From: C-114 sp963719285
GTDB lineage: Bacteria; Chloroflexota; Limnocylindria; Limnocylindrales; CSP1-4
Reading direction: 5' to 3'
DNA: 64,000 nucleotides
Assembly (NCBI GenBank): GCA_963719285.1
Contig: CAVRBO010000004.1
Span: forward strand, 248,001 to 312,000
Part shown: positions 42,591 through 51,130 of the stretch, piece after piece
Layout of the letters: each line of letters opens with the position of its first letter
How positions within the stretch are numbered: the stretch's first letter is position 1
The notes under the pieces: generated by a model
The model's input: the letters and a program-made list of their open reading frames with translations, nothing else
Databases searched by the model: none
What the model was told of the DNA's origin: nothing
Made by a program: the position numbers and the translations under genes

Positions 42591-44461
42591 CGACCGCGGA
42601 GCACAACATCCCCACCCAGGAGCTCGACCGGGTCACGATCCGCTTCGCCGGCGACTCGGGCGATGGGATGCAGCTCACCGGGACCCAGTTCACCCGCACG
42701 GCCGCCCTGTTCGGCAACGACATCAGCACGTTCCCCGACTACCCGGCCGAGATCCGCGCGCCCGCCGGATCGCTGCCCGGCGTCAGCGGCTTCCAGCTGA
42801 GCTTCAGCAACAGCGAGATCCACACGCCGGGCGACCAGCCGGACGTGCTCGTCGCCATGAACCCGGCGGCGCTCAAGGCGAACATCGGCGACCTGCCGGC
42901 CGGCGGCGCCCTCATCGTCAACGAGGACGCGTTCAGCCCGAACAATCTCTCGAAGGTCGGTTACTCCGCCAACCCGCTGACCGACGGTTCGCTCTCCTCG
43001 TACACAGTCTTCGCGATCCCGATCTCGTCGCTCAACACGCGCGCGCTGGACGGGCTCGACATGACCACCAAGCAGATGGACCTGACGAAGAACTTCTTCG
43101 CCCTGGGCCTCATGTTCTGGTTGTACGAGCGGAGCATGGAGCCCACGCTCCGCTGGGTCGCCGACCGGTTCAAGGCCAAGCCCGTCGTCGTCGAGGCCAA
43201 CACGCGCGCGCTCAAGGCCGGCTACGCCTTCGGCGAGACGACCGAGATGTTCCACACCCAGTACCGGGTCGCGCCGGCCCACCTGCCGCCGGGACGGTAC
43301 CGCAACATCACCGGCAACGAGGCGACGGCGCTGGGATTCGTCGTCGCCGGCCGGAAGGCCGATCGGGCCCTGTTCTACGGCTCCTACCCGATCACCCCGG
43401 CGTCGGACATCCTCCATCAACTCTCCGGCTACAAGAACTTCGGGGTCAAGACGTTCCAGGCCGAGGACGAGATCGCCGCGATCGGGGCGGCGATCGGGGC
43501 CAGCTACGGGGGCGCCCTCGGGATGACCGGCACGTCCGGCCCCGGCATCGCCCTCAAGAGCGAGGCGCTGGGCCTGGCGGTCATGGTCGAGCTGCCGCTC
43601 GTCGTCGTGGACGTCCAGCGGGCCGGGCCGTCCACCGGGATGCCGACCAAGAACGAGCAGGCCGACCTGCTCCAGGTGATGTTCGGCCGGAACAGCGACT
43701 CGCCCGTCGCGATCGTCGCCCCGGCCACGCCGGCCGACTGCTTCACGATGGCCTTCGAGGCTGTCCGCATCGCCCTCAAGTTCATGACCCCGGTCGTCTA
43801 TCTGTCGGATGCGTTCCTCGCCAACGGGTCGGAGCCGTGGCCGATCCCGAGCGTGGACGACCTGCCCGACATCAGCGTCCCGAACCGGACGCTCAAGGAG
43901 GGCTTCCATCCGTACGACCGCGACCCGGTCACGCTCGCCCGGCCGTGGGCCGTGCCCGGCACGCCGGGGCTCGAGCACCGCATCGGGGGGCTCGAGAAGG
44001 CCGACATCACCGGCAACGTGAGCTACGACCCCGACAACCATCACCGGATGCAGCTCCTGCGCCAGGCCAAGATCGCCCGCATCGCCGACGACATCCCGGA
44101 GCTCACGGTCTTCGGCCCCGAGCGCGGCGACCTGCTGCTGCTGGGCTGGGGCTCCACGTACGGGTCGCTGCGCAGCGCGGCCGAGCGGATGCAGGCCGAC
44201 GGCAAGAGTGTCGCCCACGCTCACCTCCACTACATGAACCCGTTCCCCCGGAACCTGGGCAACGTGCTCGAGCACTACCGTCGGGTGCTCGTGCCCGAGA
44301 TCAACCTCGGCCAGCTCTCGATGCTCGTGCGGGCGAGGTTCCTCGTCGACGCCCTGAGCTACGGACGTGTCCGGGGCAAGCCGTTCCGGATCGCGGAGAT
44401 CGTCGAGGCGGCCGAGGCGGCCCTGCGCGGCGAGCTCATCGGCGGAGGGCTCCACGGATGA
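42587..44461 (+). CDS. 2-oxoacid:ferredoxin oxidoreductase, fused gamma-alpha subunit
   Basis: 624 aa from GTG 42587. The N-terminal 190 residues are the gamma domain (IRFAGDSGDGMQLTGTQF). The alpha domain follows with NITGNEATALGFVVAGRKA, YGSYPITPASDILH, and AEDEIAAIGAAIGASYGG, then MTGTSGPGIALKSEAL, and finishes with a TK-like C-terminal domain (LLLLGWGSTYGSLRSA, LVPEINLGQLSMLVR). Together with the beta subunit it oxidatively decarboxylates 2-oxoglutarate or another 2-oxoacid to an acyl-CoA with ferredoxin as electron acceptor. Substrate not determined. Overlaps the next gene (ATGA). Confidence 0.92.
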   Translation: MTTAEHNIPTQELDRVTIRFAGDSGDGMQLTGTQFTRTAALFGNDISTFPDYPAEIRAPAGSLPGVSGFQLSFSNSEIHTPGDQPDVLVAMNPAALKANIGDLPAGGALIVNEDAFSPNNLSKVGYSANPLTDGSLSSYTVFAIPISSLNTRALDGLDMTTKQMDLTKNFFALGLMFWLYERSMEPTLRWVADRFKAKPVVVEANTRALKAGYAFGETTEMFHTQYRVAPAHLPPGRYRNITGNEATALGFVVAGRKADRALFYGSYPITPASDILHQLSGYKNFGVKTFQAEDEIAAIGAAIGASYGGALGMTGTSGPGIALKSEALGLAVMVELPLVVVDVQRAGPSTGMPTKNEQADLLQVMFGRNSDSPVAIVAPATPADCFTMAFEAVRIALKFMTPVVYLSDAFLANGSEPWPIPSVDDLPDISVPNRTLKEGFHPYDRDPVTLARPWAVPGTPGLEHRIGGLEKADITGNVSYDPDNHHRMQLLRQAKIARIADDIPELTVFGPERGDLLLLGWGSTYGSLRSAAERMQADGKSVAHAHLHYMNPFPRNLGNVLEHYRRVLVPEINLGQLSMLVRARFLVDALSYGRVRGKPFRIAEIVEAAEAALRGELIGGGLHG

Positions 44462-45558
44462 CGGACGTGTCCGGACCGCCGGTCGGCCAGCCCGCCCTGA
44501 GCGCGGAGAATGCCGAGACGCTGATCAAGCTGACCCGCAAGGACTTCGTGTCGGACCAGGAGGTCCGCTGGTGCCCCGGCTGCGGCGACTACTCGATCCT
44601 CGCCCAGACCCAGAAGGTGATGCCCGACTTCGGCTATCCGAAGGAGAACATCGTCTTCATCAGCGGCATCGGCTGCTCCGGCCGGCTGCCGTACTACATG
44701 AACACCTACGGCTTCCACACGATCCACGGCAGGGCGCCCACGCTCGCGACCGGCCTCAAGGCGGCCCGCCCGGACCTCATGGTCTGGGTCATCACCGGTG
44801 ACGGCGACGCGCTCTCGATCGGCGGCAACCACGTCCTCCACTCGATGCGCCGGAACGTCGACATCAAGCTCGTCATGTTCAACAACCGCATCTACGGACT
44901 CACCAAGGGCCAGGCGTCACCAACGTCCGAGCTCGGCAAGCGGACGAAGTCCACGCCGGACGGCACGATCGACCATCCGATCATGCCCCTGTCCGTGGCG
45001 CTGGCGGCCGAGGCGACGTTCGTCGCGCGCTCCGTCGACACCCATACCGAGCATCTCCAGCACACCCTCGAGCGAGCCGGCCGGCACAGGGGCTCGGCAT
45101 TCACCGAGGTCCTCCAGAACTGCAACATCTTCAACGACGGCGCGTGGCGGGCGTTCACCGACCGCGAAGTGCGCGACGACCGGATGCTGGTCCTGGAAGA
45201 CGGCAAGCCGATGATCTTCGGCAAGGACCGGGACATGGGCATCCGCCTGAACGGCCTCCACCCCGAGGTCGTGAAGATCGGTGTCGACGGAGTGACCGAA
45301 GCCGACATCCTCGTCCACGACGAGCATGCAGAGGACCCTTATCTGGCGTTCATGCTGTCGCGGATGTCCTATCCGGACTTCCCGGTGCCGGTGGGCGTGT
45401 TCCGGGACGTCGAGCGGCCCACTCACGACGAGCTCCTCACCGCCCAGGTCCGTGCCGCGATCGAGCAGCGTGGCGAAGGGAGCCTCAAGAAGCTCCTCGA
45501 AAGCGGCGAAACGTGGCTGGTCGAGGCGAATGGCACACCGGCGAGCGACCTTTCGTGA
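44458..45558 (+). CDS. 2-oxoacid:ferredoxin oxidoreductase, beta subunit
   Basis: 366 aa from ATG 44458. WCPGCGDYSILAQTQ carries two of the cluster-type cysteines; the third is in GIGCSGRLPYYMN. The TPP site is ITGDGDALSIGGNH through FNNRIYGLTKGQASPTSE. It binds thiamine diphosphate and, with the alpha/gamma subunit, makes the core. Members of this family act on 2-oxoglutarate, pyruvate or branched oxoacids. Acceptor is likely the 7Fe ferredoxin at 22.6 kb. Followed by a zinc-ribbon CBS gene with 4-nt overlap. Confidence 0.92.
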   Translation: MTDVSGPPVGQPALSAENAETLIKLTRKDFVSDQEVRWCPGCGDYSILAQTQKVMPDFGYPKENIVFISGIGCSGRLPYYMNTYGFHTIHGRAPTLATGLKAARPDLMVWVITGDGDALSIGGNHVLHSMRRNVDIKLVMFNNRIYGLTKGQASPTSELGKRTKSTPDGTIDHPIMPLSVALAAEATFVARSVDTHTEHLQHTLERAGRHRGSAFTEVLQNCNIFNDGAWRAFTDREVRDDRMLVLEDGKPMIFGKDRDMGIRLNGLHPEVVKIGVDGVTEADILVHDEHAEDPYLAFMLSRMSYPDFPVPVGVFRDVERPTHDELLTAQVRAAIEQRGEGSLKKLLESGETWLVEANGTPASDLS

Positions 45559-46055
45559 TCTGTCCGGCGTGCGGCTTCGACAACATCGCGGGCGATGACG
45601 AGTGCTCTCGCTGCGGGACGTCACTGACCGGCGCCGACGCTCCGACCCCTCACACCCGGTTCGAGTCGCGCCTCGTCAGCGGCCACCTGTCCGGCCTGGC
45701 GTCGCAGGCACCGCTCCTCGTCCCGCGCGACGCGCCGATCAGTGAGGCGCTCGAGACCATGCGCCAGGAAGGCGTGGACGCGGTGCTCATCGTGGATCGC
45801 GGCCGGCTCGTGGGGATCTTCACGGAGCGTGACGCCCTGCTCAAGCTCGCCGGCCGGAGCCTCATCGGGAAGACGATCGGCGACGTCATGACCCGCGACC
45901 CGGTCGTCCTGCGCGAGGACGACACGGTGGCCGTCGCGATCAACAAGATGGCCGTCGGCGGGTTCCGCCACATCCCGCTCGTGGCCTGGGGCCGACCGAC
46001 CGGCATCATCACGGCACGCGACGTCTTCCACCGGATCGCGGAGATCGTCGGCTGA
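45555..46055 (+). CDS. Zinc-ribbon plus two-CBS-domain protein
   Basis: 166 aa from GTG 45555, overlapping the beta-subunit stop. The N-terminus is a Cys4 ribbon CPACGFDNIAGDDECSRCG, then two CBS units (APISEALETMRQEGVDAVLI...VGIFTERDAL and VVLREDDTVAVAINKMAV...GIITARDVFHRI). It resembles nucleotide-sensing regulators of oxidoreductases. With the leading CBS gene it brackets the enzyme genes within one transcript. Confidence 0.85.
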   Translation: MICPACGFDNIAGDDECSRCGTSLTGADAPTPHTRFESRLVSGHLSGLASQAPLLVPRDAPISEALETMRQEGVDAVLIVDRGRLVGIFTERDALLKLAGRSLIGKTIGDVMTRDPVVLREDDTVAVAINKMAVGGFRHIPLVAWGRPTGIITARDVFHRIAEIVG

Positions 46056-46057
46056 GC

Positions 46058-46459
46058 GTGGCCACACCCCGGATCGCGATCCTGGCCGACGATCTCATCT
46101 GGGCGACCCGGCTCGCGGCCCTCGTCCGCGCGGTGGGTGCGGAACCGGTCGCGGCCGGCTCGCCGGTGGGCCTCGAGGCCGTCATCGCCGGTGGAGTGGA
46201 CCGGGCGATCGTCGACACCACGGCCCGGACGTACGACCCCGTGGGGGCGATCGCGTCGGGCGTCCGGGCGGGGGCGGCGATCCTCGCGGTCGGACAGCAC
46301 GACGACGCGGAGCTCCGTCACCGGGCACTCGCGGCCGGAGCCGCCCAATTCGTCCCGTACCGCCTCCTTGCCGATGCGTCCGGCCCGGCGATCGTGGCCC
46401 GCTGGTCGTCCCGTACCGCGGCGCCCGGCGAACCGGCACCCGGGATCGTCCGCCGGTGA
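46058..46459 (+). CDS. Receiver-like (CheY-fold) protein without clear phosphorylation site
   Basis: 133 aa from GTG 46058. RIAILADDLIWATRLAALVRA resembles the first strand and acidic pair of a receiver domain. The expected phospho-Asp position reads GGVDRAIVDTTARTYD and the conserved Lys is not obvious, so it may be a pseudo-receiver. It lies directly after the zinc-ribbon CBS gene and overlaps the peptidase gene (GTGA). Confidence 0.55.
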   Translation: MATPRIAILADDLIWATRLAALVRAVGAEPVAAGSPVGLEAVIAGGVDRAIVDTTARTYDPVGAIASGVRAGAAILAVGQHDDAELRHRALAAGAAQFVPYRLLADASGPAIVARWSSRTAAPGEPAPGIVRR

Positions 46460-47658
46460 CCGACGCCGTGCCCGTCCGGACCGGGACGCGCGCCTCGATC
46501 CCGGTGGAGCGCTTCGGGGCCCGGATCGGCGCCGCCCAGCGCATCGCCGCCGAGCGCGGACTCGCCGCCCTGCTCATCGGGGTCGGGCCGGATCTGCGCT
46601 ATCTCGCCGGTTACGCTGCGATGCCGCTCGAGCGATTGACGATGCTGGTCGCACCGGCGCTGACCGGCGCCCGGGCGACGCTCGTCGTGCCGCGCCTCGA
46701 GGCCCAGCCGGCCAGGGCCTGCCCGGCTGTGGCCGCCGGGTTCGTGGATCTGCGCACGTGGGACGAGACCGAATCCGCGCACCGCCTGGTCGCCGATCTC
46801 ATCCGTGACACCGCCTCCGGCGCAGGTGCCGGCGCCGGGCGCGAGGTGGCCGTGAGCGACACGCTCTGGGCGACCCACCTGCTCCGACTGCAGGAGGTCC
46901 TGCCGGCCGGGTTCGGCTCGGCCGCGACCGTCCTGGGCGAGCTGCGGATGATCAAGGATCCGGAAGAGATCGCCCTCCTGCGCGAGGCGGGCGCGGCGGC
47001 CGACCGGGTCGTGGACGCGATCGCGGCCGGACGGCTGATCGGCCGGACGGAGGCCGACGTGGGGCGCGAGGTCCGCGAGCGGCTCGTGACCGAGGGCCAC
47101 GACAGCGCCGACTTCGCGATCGTCGGGTCCGGCCCGAACTCGTCGTCGCCCCATCACGAGGCGTCCGAGCGGGTCATCCGGGCCGGCGAGCCGATCGTGC
47201 TCGACATCGGCGGGCCGCTCGGTGGGTACGGCAGCGACACGACCCGGATGCTGTGGGTCACCGGCGGCGATCCCGCCGCCGGGCCCGGCGACGAGTTCCG
47301 CGCCGCCTTCGCGGTCCTGCGGCAGGCCCAGGCGGCGGCGACCGCCGCCGTCCGGCCGGGCGTCACCGCCGAGGCGATCGACGCCGTGGCCCGTGACGTC
47401 ATCGCGGCTGCCGGGTACGGCCCACTGTTCATCCACCGGACCGGCCATGGGATCGGTCTCGAAGCGCACGAGGATCCGTACATCGTCGCCGGGTCGAAGG
47501 TCGCGCTCAGGCCCGGGATGGCCTTCAGCATCGAACCCGGCATCTACCGCGACGGGGCCTGGGGGATGCGCCTGGAGGACATCGTCGTGTGCGGCGCCGA
47601 CGGGCCGGACCTGCTCAACCGTTCCGACCTGGATCTGCGCGTCGTCGCCGGCACCTGA
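46456..47658 (+). CDS. M24 family aminopeptidase (Xaa-Pro peptidase)
   Basis: 400 aa from GTG 46456. An N-terminal creatinase-like domain (LIGVGPDLRYLAGYAAMPLER) precedes the pita-bread catalytic domain. Metal ligands appear in PIVLDIGGPLGGYGSDTTRM (Asp pair), GHGIGLEAHEDPY (His), FSIEPGIY (Glu) and WGMRLEDIVV (Glu). It removes N-terminal residues before proline. Cytoplasmic; no signal peptide. Confidence 0.92.
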   Translation: MTDAVPVRTGTRASIPVERFGARIGAAQRIAAERGLAALLIGVGPDLRYLAGYAAMPLERLTMLVAPALTGARATLVVPRLEAQPARACPAVAAGFVDLRTWDETESAHRLVADLIRDTASGAGAGAGREVAVSDTLWATHLLRLQEVLPAGFGSAATVLGELRMIKDPEEIALLREAGAAADRVVDAIAAGRLIGRTEADVGREVRERLVTEGHDSADFAIVGSGPNSSSPHHEASERVIRAGEPIVLDIGGPLGGYGSDTTRMLWVTGGDPAAGPGDEFRAAFAVLRQAQAAATAAVRPGVTAEAIDAVARDVIAAAGYGPLFIHRTGHGIGLEAHEDPYIVAGSKVALRPGMAFSIEPGIYRDGAWGMRLEDIVVCGADGPDLLNRSDLDLRVVAGT

Positions 47659-47857
47659 TCGCAACGTCGCGACGACTCCGGCGCGACCACGCACCACGGG
47701 TCGACTGCCTTGGCGGTATCATCGGGGCCAAGGTGCGACCGGCCGATGGCGCACCCACGAGCACAGCTGGCATGTTGACGATCGATCGCGGCGCCCCAGC
47801 GCCGTGCTACCGACCTCCCGTTTCGGCGCACCGTCGAAGCGTTGGGGGGATGGCCCG

Positions 47858-48478
47858 ATGAGCCGCCGCTCCCACCGCCATGGCGATCGCGGGCACGGGC
47901 GTCCGCCCCGGCTGGAGCTGACCCACCCGACCGCGCCCACTTCGGCGCCCGGCCCGGCGGAGCCGTTGAGCGCTCCCGACCGCCCCATCTCGACCGCGCT
48001 CGCTCGCCCGACCGTCCCGGCCCCGCCCCAGGTGGAGGCGGTGGCCTCCTCGACCTCCCAACAGGCCGCCAGCCCGAGCCAGGTGCCGGAGTCGCCGGTC
48101 GCCGTCGGCCCGACGGTCGCGACGACACCGGTCGGGCTCGACAGGATAGGGCGAGCCGGGCGCGCCGACGGCCCGACCGCGCTCGATCCGGGTCGGTCCG
48201 CCGGGTGCACCTCGCCCCAGCTTCGGCGGTTCATCAAGAGCCGCGCGTACATCCCCCTGCACGAGCTGCGGCGGCGCTTCGCGATCAACGGCCCGGAAGA
48301 CGACGTGGCCGCGATCGACCTCGACGGCACGAGGCTGTACGTGGGGCTGCCCGAGCGCGAGAGTCGCCTCCTCGGCGAGCTGCTCCGGGGCGGCGATGTC
48401 GGCGCCGAGCTGTCGCACGACCCCGTGACGCCGATCATCGTCGGCGTCTACCCGATGCGACCGGTGCCGCGGAGCTGA
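47858..48478 (+). CDS. Pro/Ala/Thr-rich protein with conserved C-terminal domain of unknown function
   Basis: 206 aa from ATG 47858, behind a ggggggatgg ribosome-like stretch. Residues 1-115 are low complexity (His/Arg at the start, then Pro/Ala/Thr/Ser/Val). The last about 90 residues look folded: SPQLRRFIKSRAYIPLHELR, FAINGPEDDVAAIDLDG, RLYVGLPERESRLLGELLRG. The region 47659-47857 upstream contains a TATCAT (47718-47723) as a possible -10 and no further gene. It ends 6 nt before the 21-bp element of the repeat-protein gene. Function unknown. Confidence 0.65.
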   Translation: MSRRSHRHGDRGHGRPPRLELTHPTAPTSAPGPAEPLSAPDRPISTALARPTVPAPPQVEAVASSTSQQAASPSQVPESPVAVGPTVATTPVGLDRIGRAGRADGPTALDPGRSAGCTSPQLRRFIKSRAYIPLHELRRRFAINGPEDDVAAIDLDGTRLYVGLPERESRLLGELLRGGDVGAELSHDPVTPIIVGVYPMRPVPRS

Positions 48479-48484
48479 TCCGCC

Positions 48485-48505
48485 TGTCAGGTACATGACT
48501 CCGGG
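48485..48505 (+). promoter_or_regulatory. 21-bp element with TGTCA-N6-TGACT core upstream of repeat-protein gene A
   Basis: All 21 bases are identical to the element at 52598-52618 (other strand). The core TGTCA-GGTACA-TGACT is an inverted repeat (GTCA...TGAC) of the size bound by Crp/Fnr dimers. It lies 15 nt upstream of the candidate -35 box, exactly as in the second copy. A Crp/Fnr-family gene lies 1.1 kb downstream. Confidence 0.72.
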
Positions 48506-48520
48506 GGAGTCGCACGTGCC

Positions 48521-48552
48521 GGTTCCCAGCCGGGTAGCCAGCGGCGTACTCT
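48521..48552 (+). promoter_or_regulatory. Candidate promoter of repeat-protein gene A
   Basis: GGTTCCC (48521-48527), 17 nt, then CGTACTCT (48545-48552). The second repeat gene has GGTTCCC, 17 nt, CGTACCCT. The conserved boxes look more like an ECF or alternative sigma promoter than sigma-70; the factor is unknown. A 5' leader of about 55-60 nt would precede the ATG at 48617. Confidence 0.6.
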
Positions 48553-48616
48553 GCGGGGAAGACGGCGCACCAGCCGCTGGATCCGGCGCCGCGCGACCAC
48601 GATGGGAGATCCCGAC

Positions 48617-48949
48617 ATGGCAGACAAGCTCCAGCCCCAGGGCTTCTCGAAGGCCAAGGCCGCGGAGGGCGAGGGCTTTGCCTCCCGCCGGGCGACCGAG
48701 GACGACGACGTGGAAGGCCACCGGTTCATCAGCGCCCGCGATGGCTTCTCGAAGGCCAAGGCATCGCCGGACGGCTTCAGCAAGGCCAAGTCGGCCGGCG
48801 AGGACGATGACGTCGAAGGCCACTCGATGATGATCAACCCGCTCGCCGCCCGTGAGCTCAATCGAGCGCGAGAGCGCGACGTCCAGGCGAACATCAAGCG
48901 TCACAACTTCGAGAACGACGCCCGAGCCGCCAAGAAGGATCGCGGCTGA
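48617..48949 (+). CDS. Repeat protein A: GFSKAK/EDDDVEGH repeats, probably disordered
   Basis: 110 aa from ATG 48617, preceded by a gatgggag ribosome site that is also found before repeat protein B. Units run QGFSKAKAAEGEGF...EDDDVEGHRF and DGFSKAKASPDGFSKAKSAG then EDDDVEGHSM. The rest is charged (ARELNRARERDVQ). No membrane segment or signal. The protein should be highly soluble and unfolded, with acidic-His blocks that might bind metal. Paralogue of 52096-52485. No known family. It could be a stress protein, a peptide precursor cut by the nearby subtilase, or a partner of DNA/RNA. Confidence 0.75.
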   Translation: MADKLQPQGFSKAKAAEGEGFASRRATEDDDVEGHRFISARDGFSKAKASPDGFSKAKSAGEDDDVEGHSMMINPLAARELNRARERDVQANIKRHNFENDARAAKKDRG

Positions 48950-48999
48950 CGCGACTCGGCGATCTCCCCGCCCGCACCCCCAGCGGGCGACGCGACAGG

Positions 49000-49036
49000 C
49001 GAGCGGTGCCCCCCGGGCACCGCTCGTTCGTTGCTG
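49000..49036 (+). terminator. Terminator after repeat protein A
   Basis: A 12-bp perfect stem cgagcggtgccc/gggcaccgctcg with a ccc loop, followed by ttcgttgctgt. Confidence 0.8.
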
Positions 49037-49237
49037 TCCGGCGGACGCGGTCCGGACCCTCCGTCGGCGGACCGGATCCCCGTCGGCTGACCGACAGTCC
49101 AGGGGTTCCACGTCGGACCCGCCCGGCGACCCGTCGATGACGCCACCGACGTCAGCCGGCTGATCGCGCCGGCGGGCCCGCGAGTGCATCCTCCACTCAC
49201 GACCCGTTGGTCCGACACCACACGAGGGAGCGCCCCG

Positions 49238-49456
49238 ATGGAGATGCAGAGCCGTTACGTCAACTCGAAGGCGAACCTGGCCGATCGGTACGCCGAGGCC
49301 TCCCGGGCCCGGCTGGCCAAGGGCGACGGCGTCGCCGACGGACGCCCGGTCGTGGTGACCGGCTCGACCCCGACGCTGACCGGCCTCCGGGTGCGGCTCG
49401 CCGGCCTGCTCGGCCGACAGCCCGCTCCAGCCGCCGCCGCGTCCCCGGCCCGCTGA
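49238..49456 (+). CDS. Small basic protein of unknown function
   Basis: 72 aa from ATG 49238, with a gagggag ribosome site. MEMQSRYVNSKANLADRYAE is followed by basic/Ala/Pro-rich sequence (RVRLAGLLGRQPAPAAAAS). No recognised domain. It lies between the terminator of repeat protein A and the Crp-like gene, and is followed by its own hairpin. It is included in the island because of its position, not because of any motif. Confidence 0.55.
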   Translation: MEMQSRYVNSKANLADRYAEASRARLAKGDGVADGRPVVVTGSTPTLTGLRVRLAGLLGRQPAPAAAASPAR

Positions 49457-49467
49457 CCCGCGACGAC

Positions 49468-49490
49468 GAGCGTGGCCACCGGCCACGCTC
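49468..49490 (+). terminator. Hairpin after the 72-aa protein gene
   Basis: A 10-bp stem gagcgtggcc/ggccacgctc with a 3-nt loop (acc). No U-run, so a weak terminator or mRNA stabiliser. Confidence 0.5.
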
Positions 49491-49590
49491 TCGACCCCCG
49501 CCCACCATGTTGTCCGAGCGGTCCGCGCCGCGTAGGATGTCCCGCAGGCCCTCCCTCCTGGGCGGCCCGACGACGGGAGGCGCAGCCCGG

Positions 49591-50298
49591 GTGACGAGCT
49601 CGATCGAGAGTCCCTTCGCGATCGATGCGCTGCGCCGGTGCGCGCTCTTCGCCAAGGTGGGCGACGAAGCCCTCGCGACCTGCGCCCGGAGTCTGAAGGT
49701 GCGTCGCTTCCGCCGCGGCGAGACGATCTTCCACCAGGGCGACCCCGGCGACTCCCTGTTCATCATCGAGTCCGGCTCGGTCAAGATCGTCCTGCCCTCC
49801 CCGGAAGGGGAGGAAGGGGCGATCATCGCGACCCTCACCCGGGGCGACTTCTTCGGGGAGCTCGCCCTGCTCGACGGGGCCCCGCACTCCGCGACCGCCG
49901 TCGCGCTCGAGCCCGCCGAGATGCTCGTCATGCGCCGCGAACCCTTCGGACGGCTCATCGACACGGACCGCGAGCTGCGCATGGCGCTCTTCGCCGGCCT
50001 GACCGCGGAGCTCCGCCGGCTCACCGGGCACGTCGAGGAACTGCACTTCCTGGACCTTCCGGGTCGGCTCGCCTCGCGCCTCCTACGCCTCGCCCAGGAC
50101 CAGGAACCGGACGCGACGTCGGACGTCGTGCTCGACTGGCCGTACACGCAGTCCGAGCTCGCGTCGATGATCGGCGGGACTCGCCAGACCGTGAACCGCC
50201 TGCTGGCCGACATGGTCACCGAGGGGCTGCTCCGGTTCGAGAAGGACACGATCGTCATCCCCAGCATCGAGCGGCTCGCCCACGCCGCCGAGCGGTGA
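49591..50298 (+). CDS. Crp/Fnr family transcriptional regulator
   Basis: 235 aa from GTG 49591 (ribosome site acgggagg). A cyclic-nucleotide-binding-type domain covers residues 12-130 (ETIFHQGDPGDSLFIIESG, GDFFGELALLDGAPHSATAV). In E. coli CRP the phosphate loop reads ...APRSATA; here the Arg is His, so cAMP binding is doubtful. The HTH has YTQSELASMIGGTRQTVNRL as recognition helix (R-Q-x-x-x-R) and a wing. It probably binds a TGTCA-type palindrome like those before the two repeat-protein genes. It is followed 43 nt later by the GAF gene. Confidence 0.9.
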   Translation: MTSSIESPFAIDALRRCALFAKVGDEALATCARSLKVRRFRRGETIFHQGDPGDSLFIIESGSVKIVLPSPEGEEGAIIATLTRGDFFGELALLDGAPHSATAVALEPAEMLVMRREPFGRLIDTDRELRMALFAGLTAELRRLTGHVEELHFLDLPGRLASRLLRLAQDQEPDATSDVVLDWPYTQSELASMIGGTRQTVNRLLADMVTEGLLRFEKDTIVIPSIERLAHAAER

Positions 50299-50341
50299 GC
50301 GGCCGGACGACCGACCCGACCGCGATCGCCGGGAGCCGTCC

Positions 50342-51127
50342 ATGACCGAGGAGCGCCTCGCGACCGAAGGCATCGCCGCGCTGCGGGCCATCGCGCTCCG
50401 GGCGGAGGCTGCCCGGCGCCTGGATCTCGGCTCCGCGGAGGCCGTCCTCCGTTCGGTCGTCGATGCGACCGTGGCCCTGTTCCAGTCGGAGGCCGCCTCG
50501 ATCGCGCTGTACGACGCCGCGACCGACCGGCTCGTCTTCCGCGTGGCGGCGGGGGAGCAGGGCCAGGGCGTCGTCGGCCTGTCCGTCCCGCCCTCGCAGG
50601 GCCTCGTCGGCTACGTCTACACGACCGGGCAGGCGCTCGCCCTGTCGGACGTGGAGCGCGACGCCCGGTTCGGGCGGGCGTTCGCCGGCCAGACCGGCTA
50701 TGTGCCCCGGAGCATCGTGGCCGTGCCGCTCGTCGACGAGCACGGCACGATCGGCGTGCTCGAAGTACTCGACAAGCGCACCGAGGTCGCGTTCAGCCTT
50801 CGGGACATCGAACTCGCCTCGGTCTTCGCCCGCCAGGCCGCGGTGGCGATCAGCGCCAGCCGGGTCGAGCGCGACGTGGCCTCCCTGATCGGTACCGTCG
50901 TCAGTGCGCTCGCCGGTCCCGACGCGACGGCCGGTGTGGATCAGATCGTCGCCGCCGCGACGGCGGGCCTGGAGGGTGAGGAGGGCTCGCGGCTCTGGTC
51001 GCTCGTCGAGCAGGTGGCCCGCGTGCGGCGCGCGGATCCGGCCCAGCTCGAGCTCGTCGCCGACCTCCTGGCCGTGCTTGCCGACCATGCCGAGCGCGGG
51101 GCGCGCGGCCGCAACCGCCGCCGCTGA
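50342..51127 (+). CDS. GAF-domain sensor protein
   Basis: 261 aa from ATG 50342. The GAF domain covers about residues 30-170, with SEAASIALYDAATDRLVFRVAAG, QGLVGYVYTTGQAL, and DEHGTIGVLEVLDKR. A helical C-terminal region of about 85 residues follows (ADPAQLELVADLLAVLADH), and no catalytic output domain is seen. It could bind a small ligand or form a complex with the regulator upstream or the protease downstream (3-nt gap). Confidence 0.85.
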   Translation: MTEERLATEGIAALRAIALRAEAARRLDLGSAEAVLRSVVDATVALFQSEAASIALYDAATDRLVFRVAAGEQGQGVVGLSVPPSQGLVGYVYTTGQALALSDVERDARFGRAFAGQTGYVPRSIVAVPLVDEHGTIGVLEVLDKRTEVAFSLRDIELASVFARQAAVAISASRVERDVASLIGTVVSALAGPDATAGVDQIVAAATAGLEGEEGSRLWSLVEQVARVRRADPAQLELVADLLAVLADHAERGARGRNRRR

Positions 51128-51130
51128 GCC

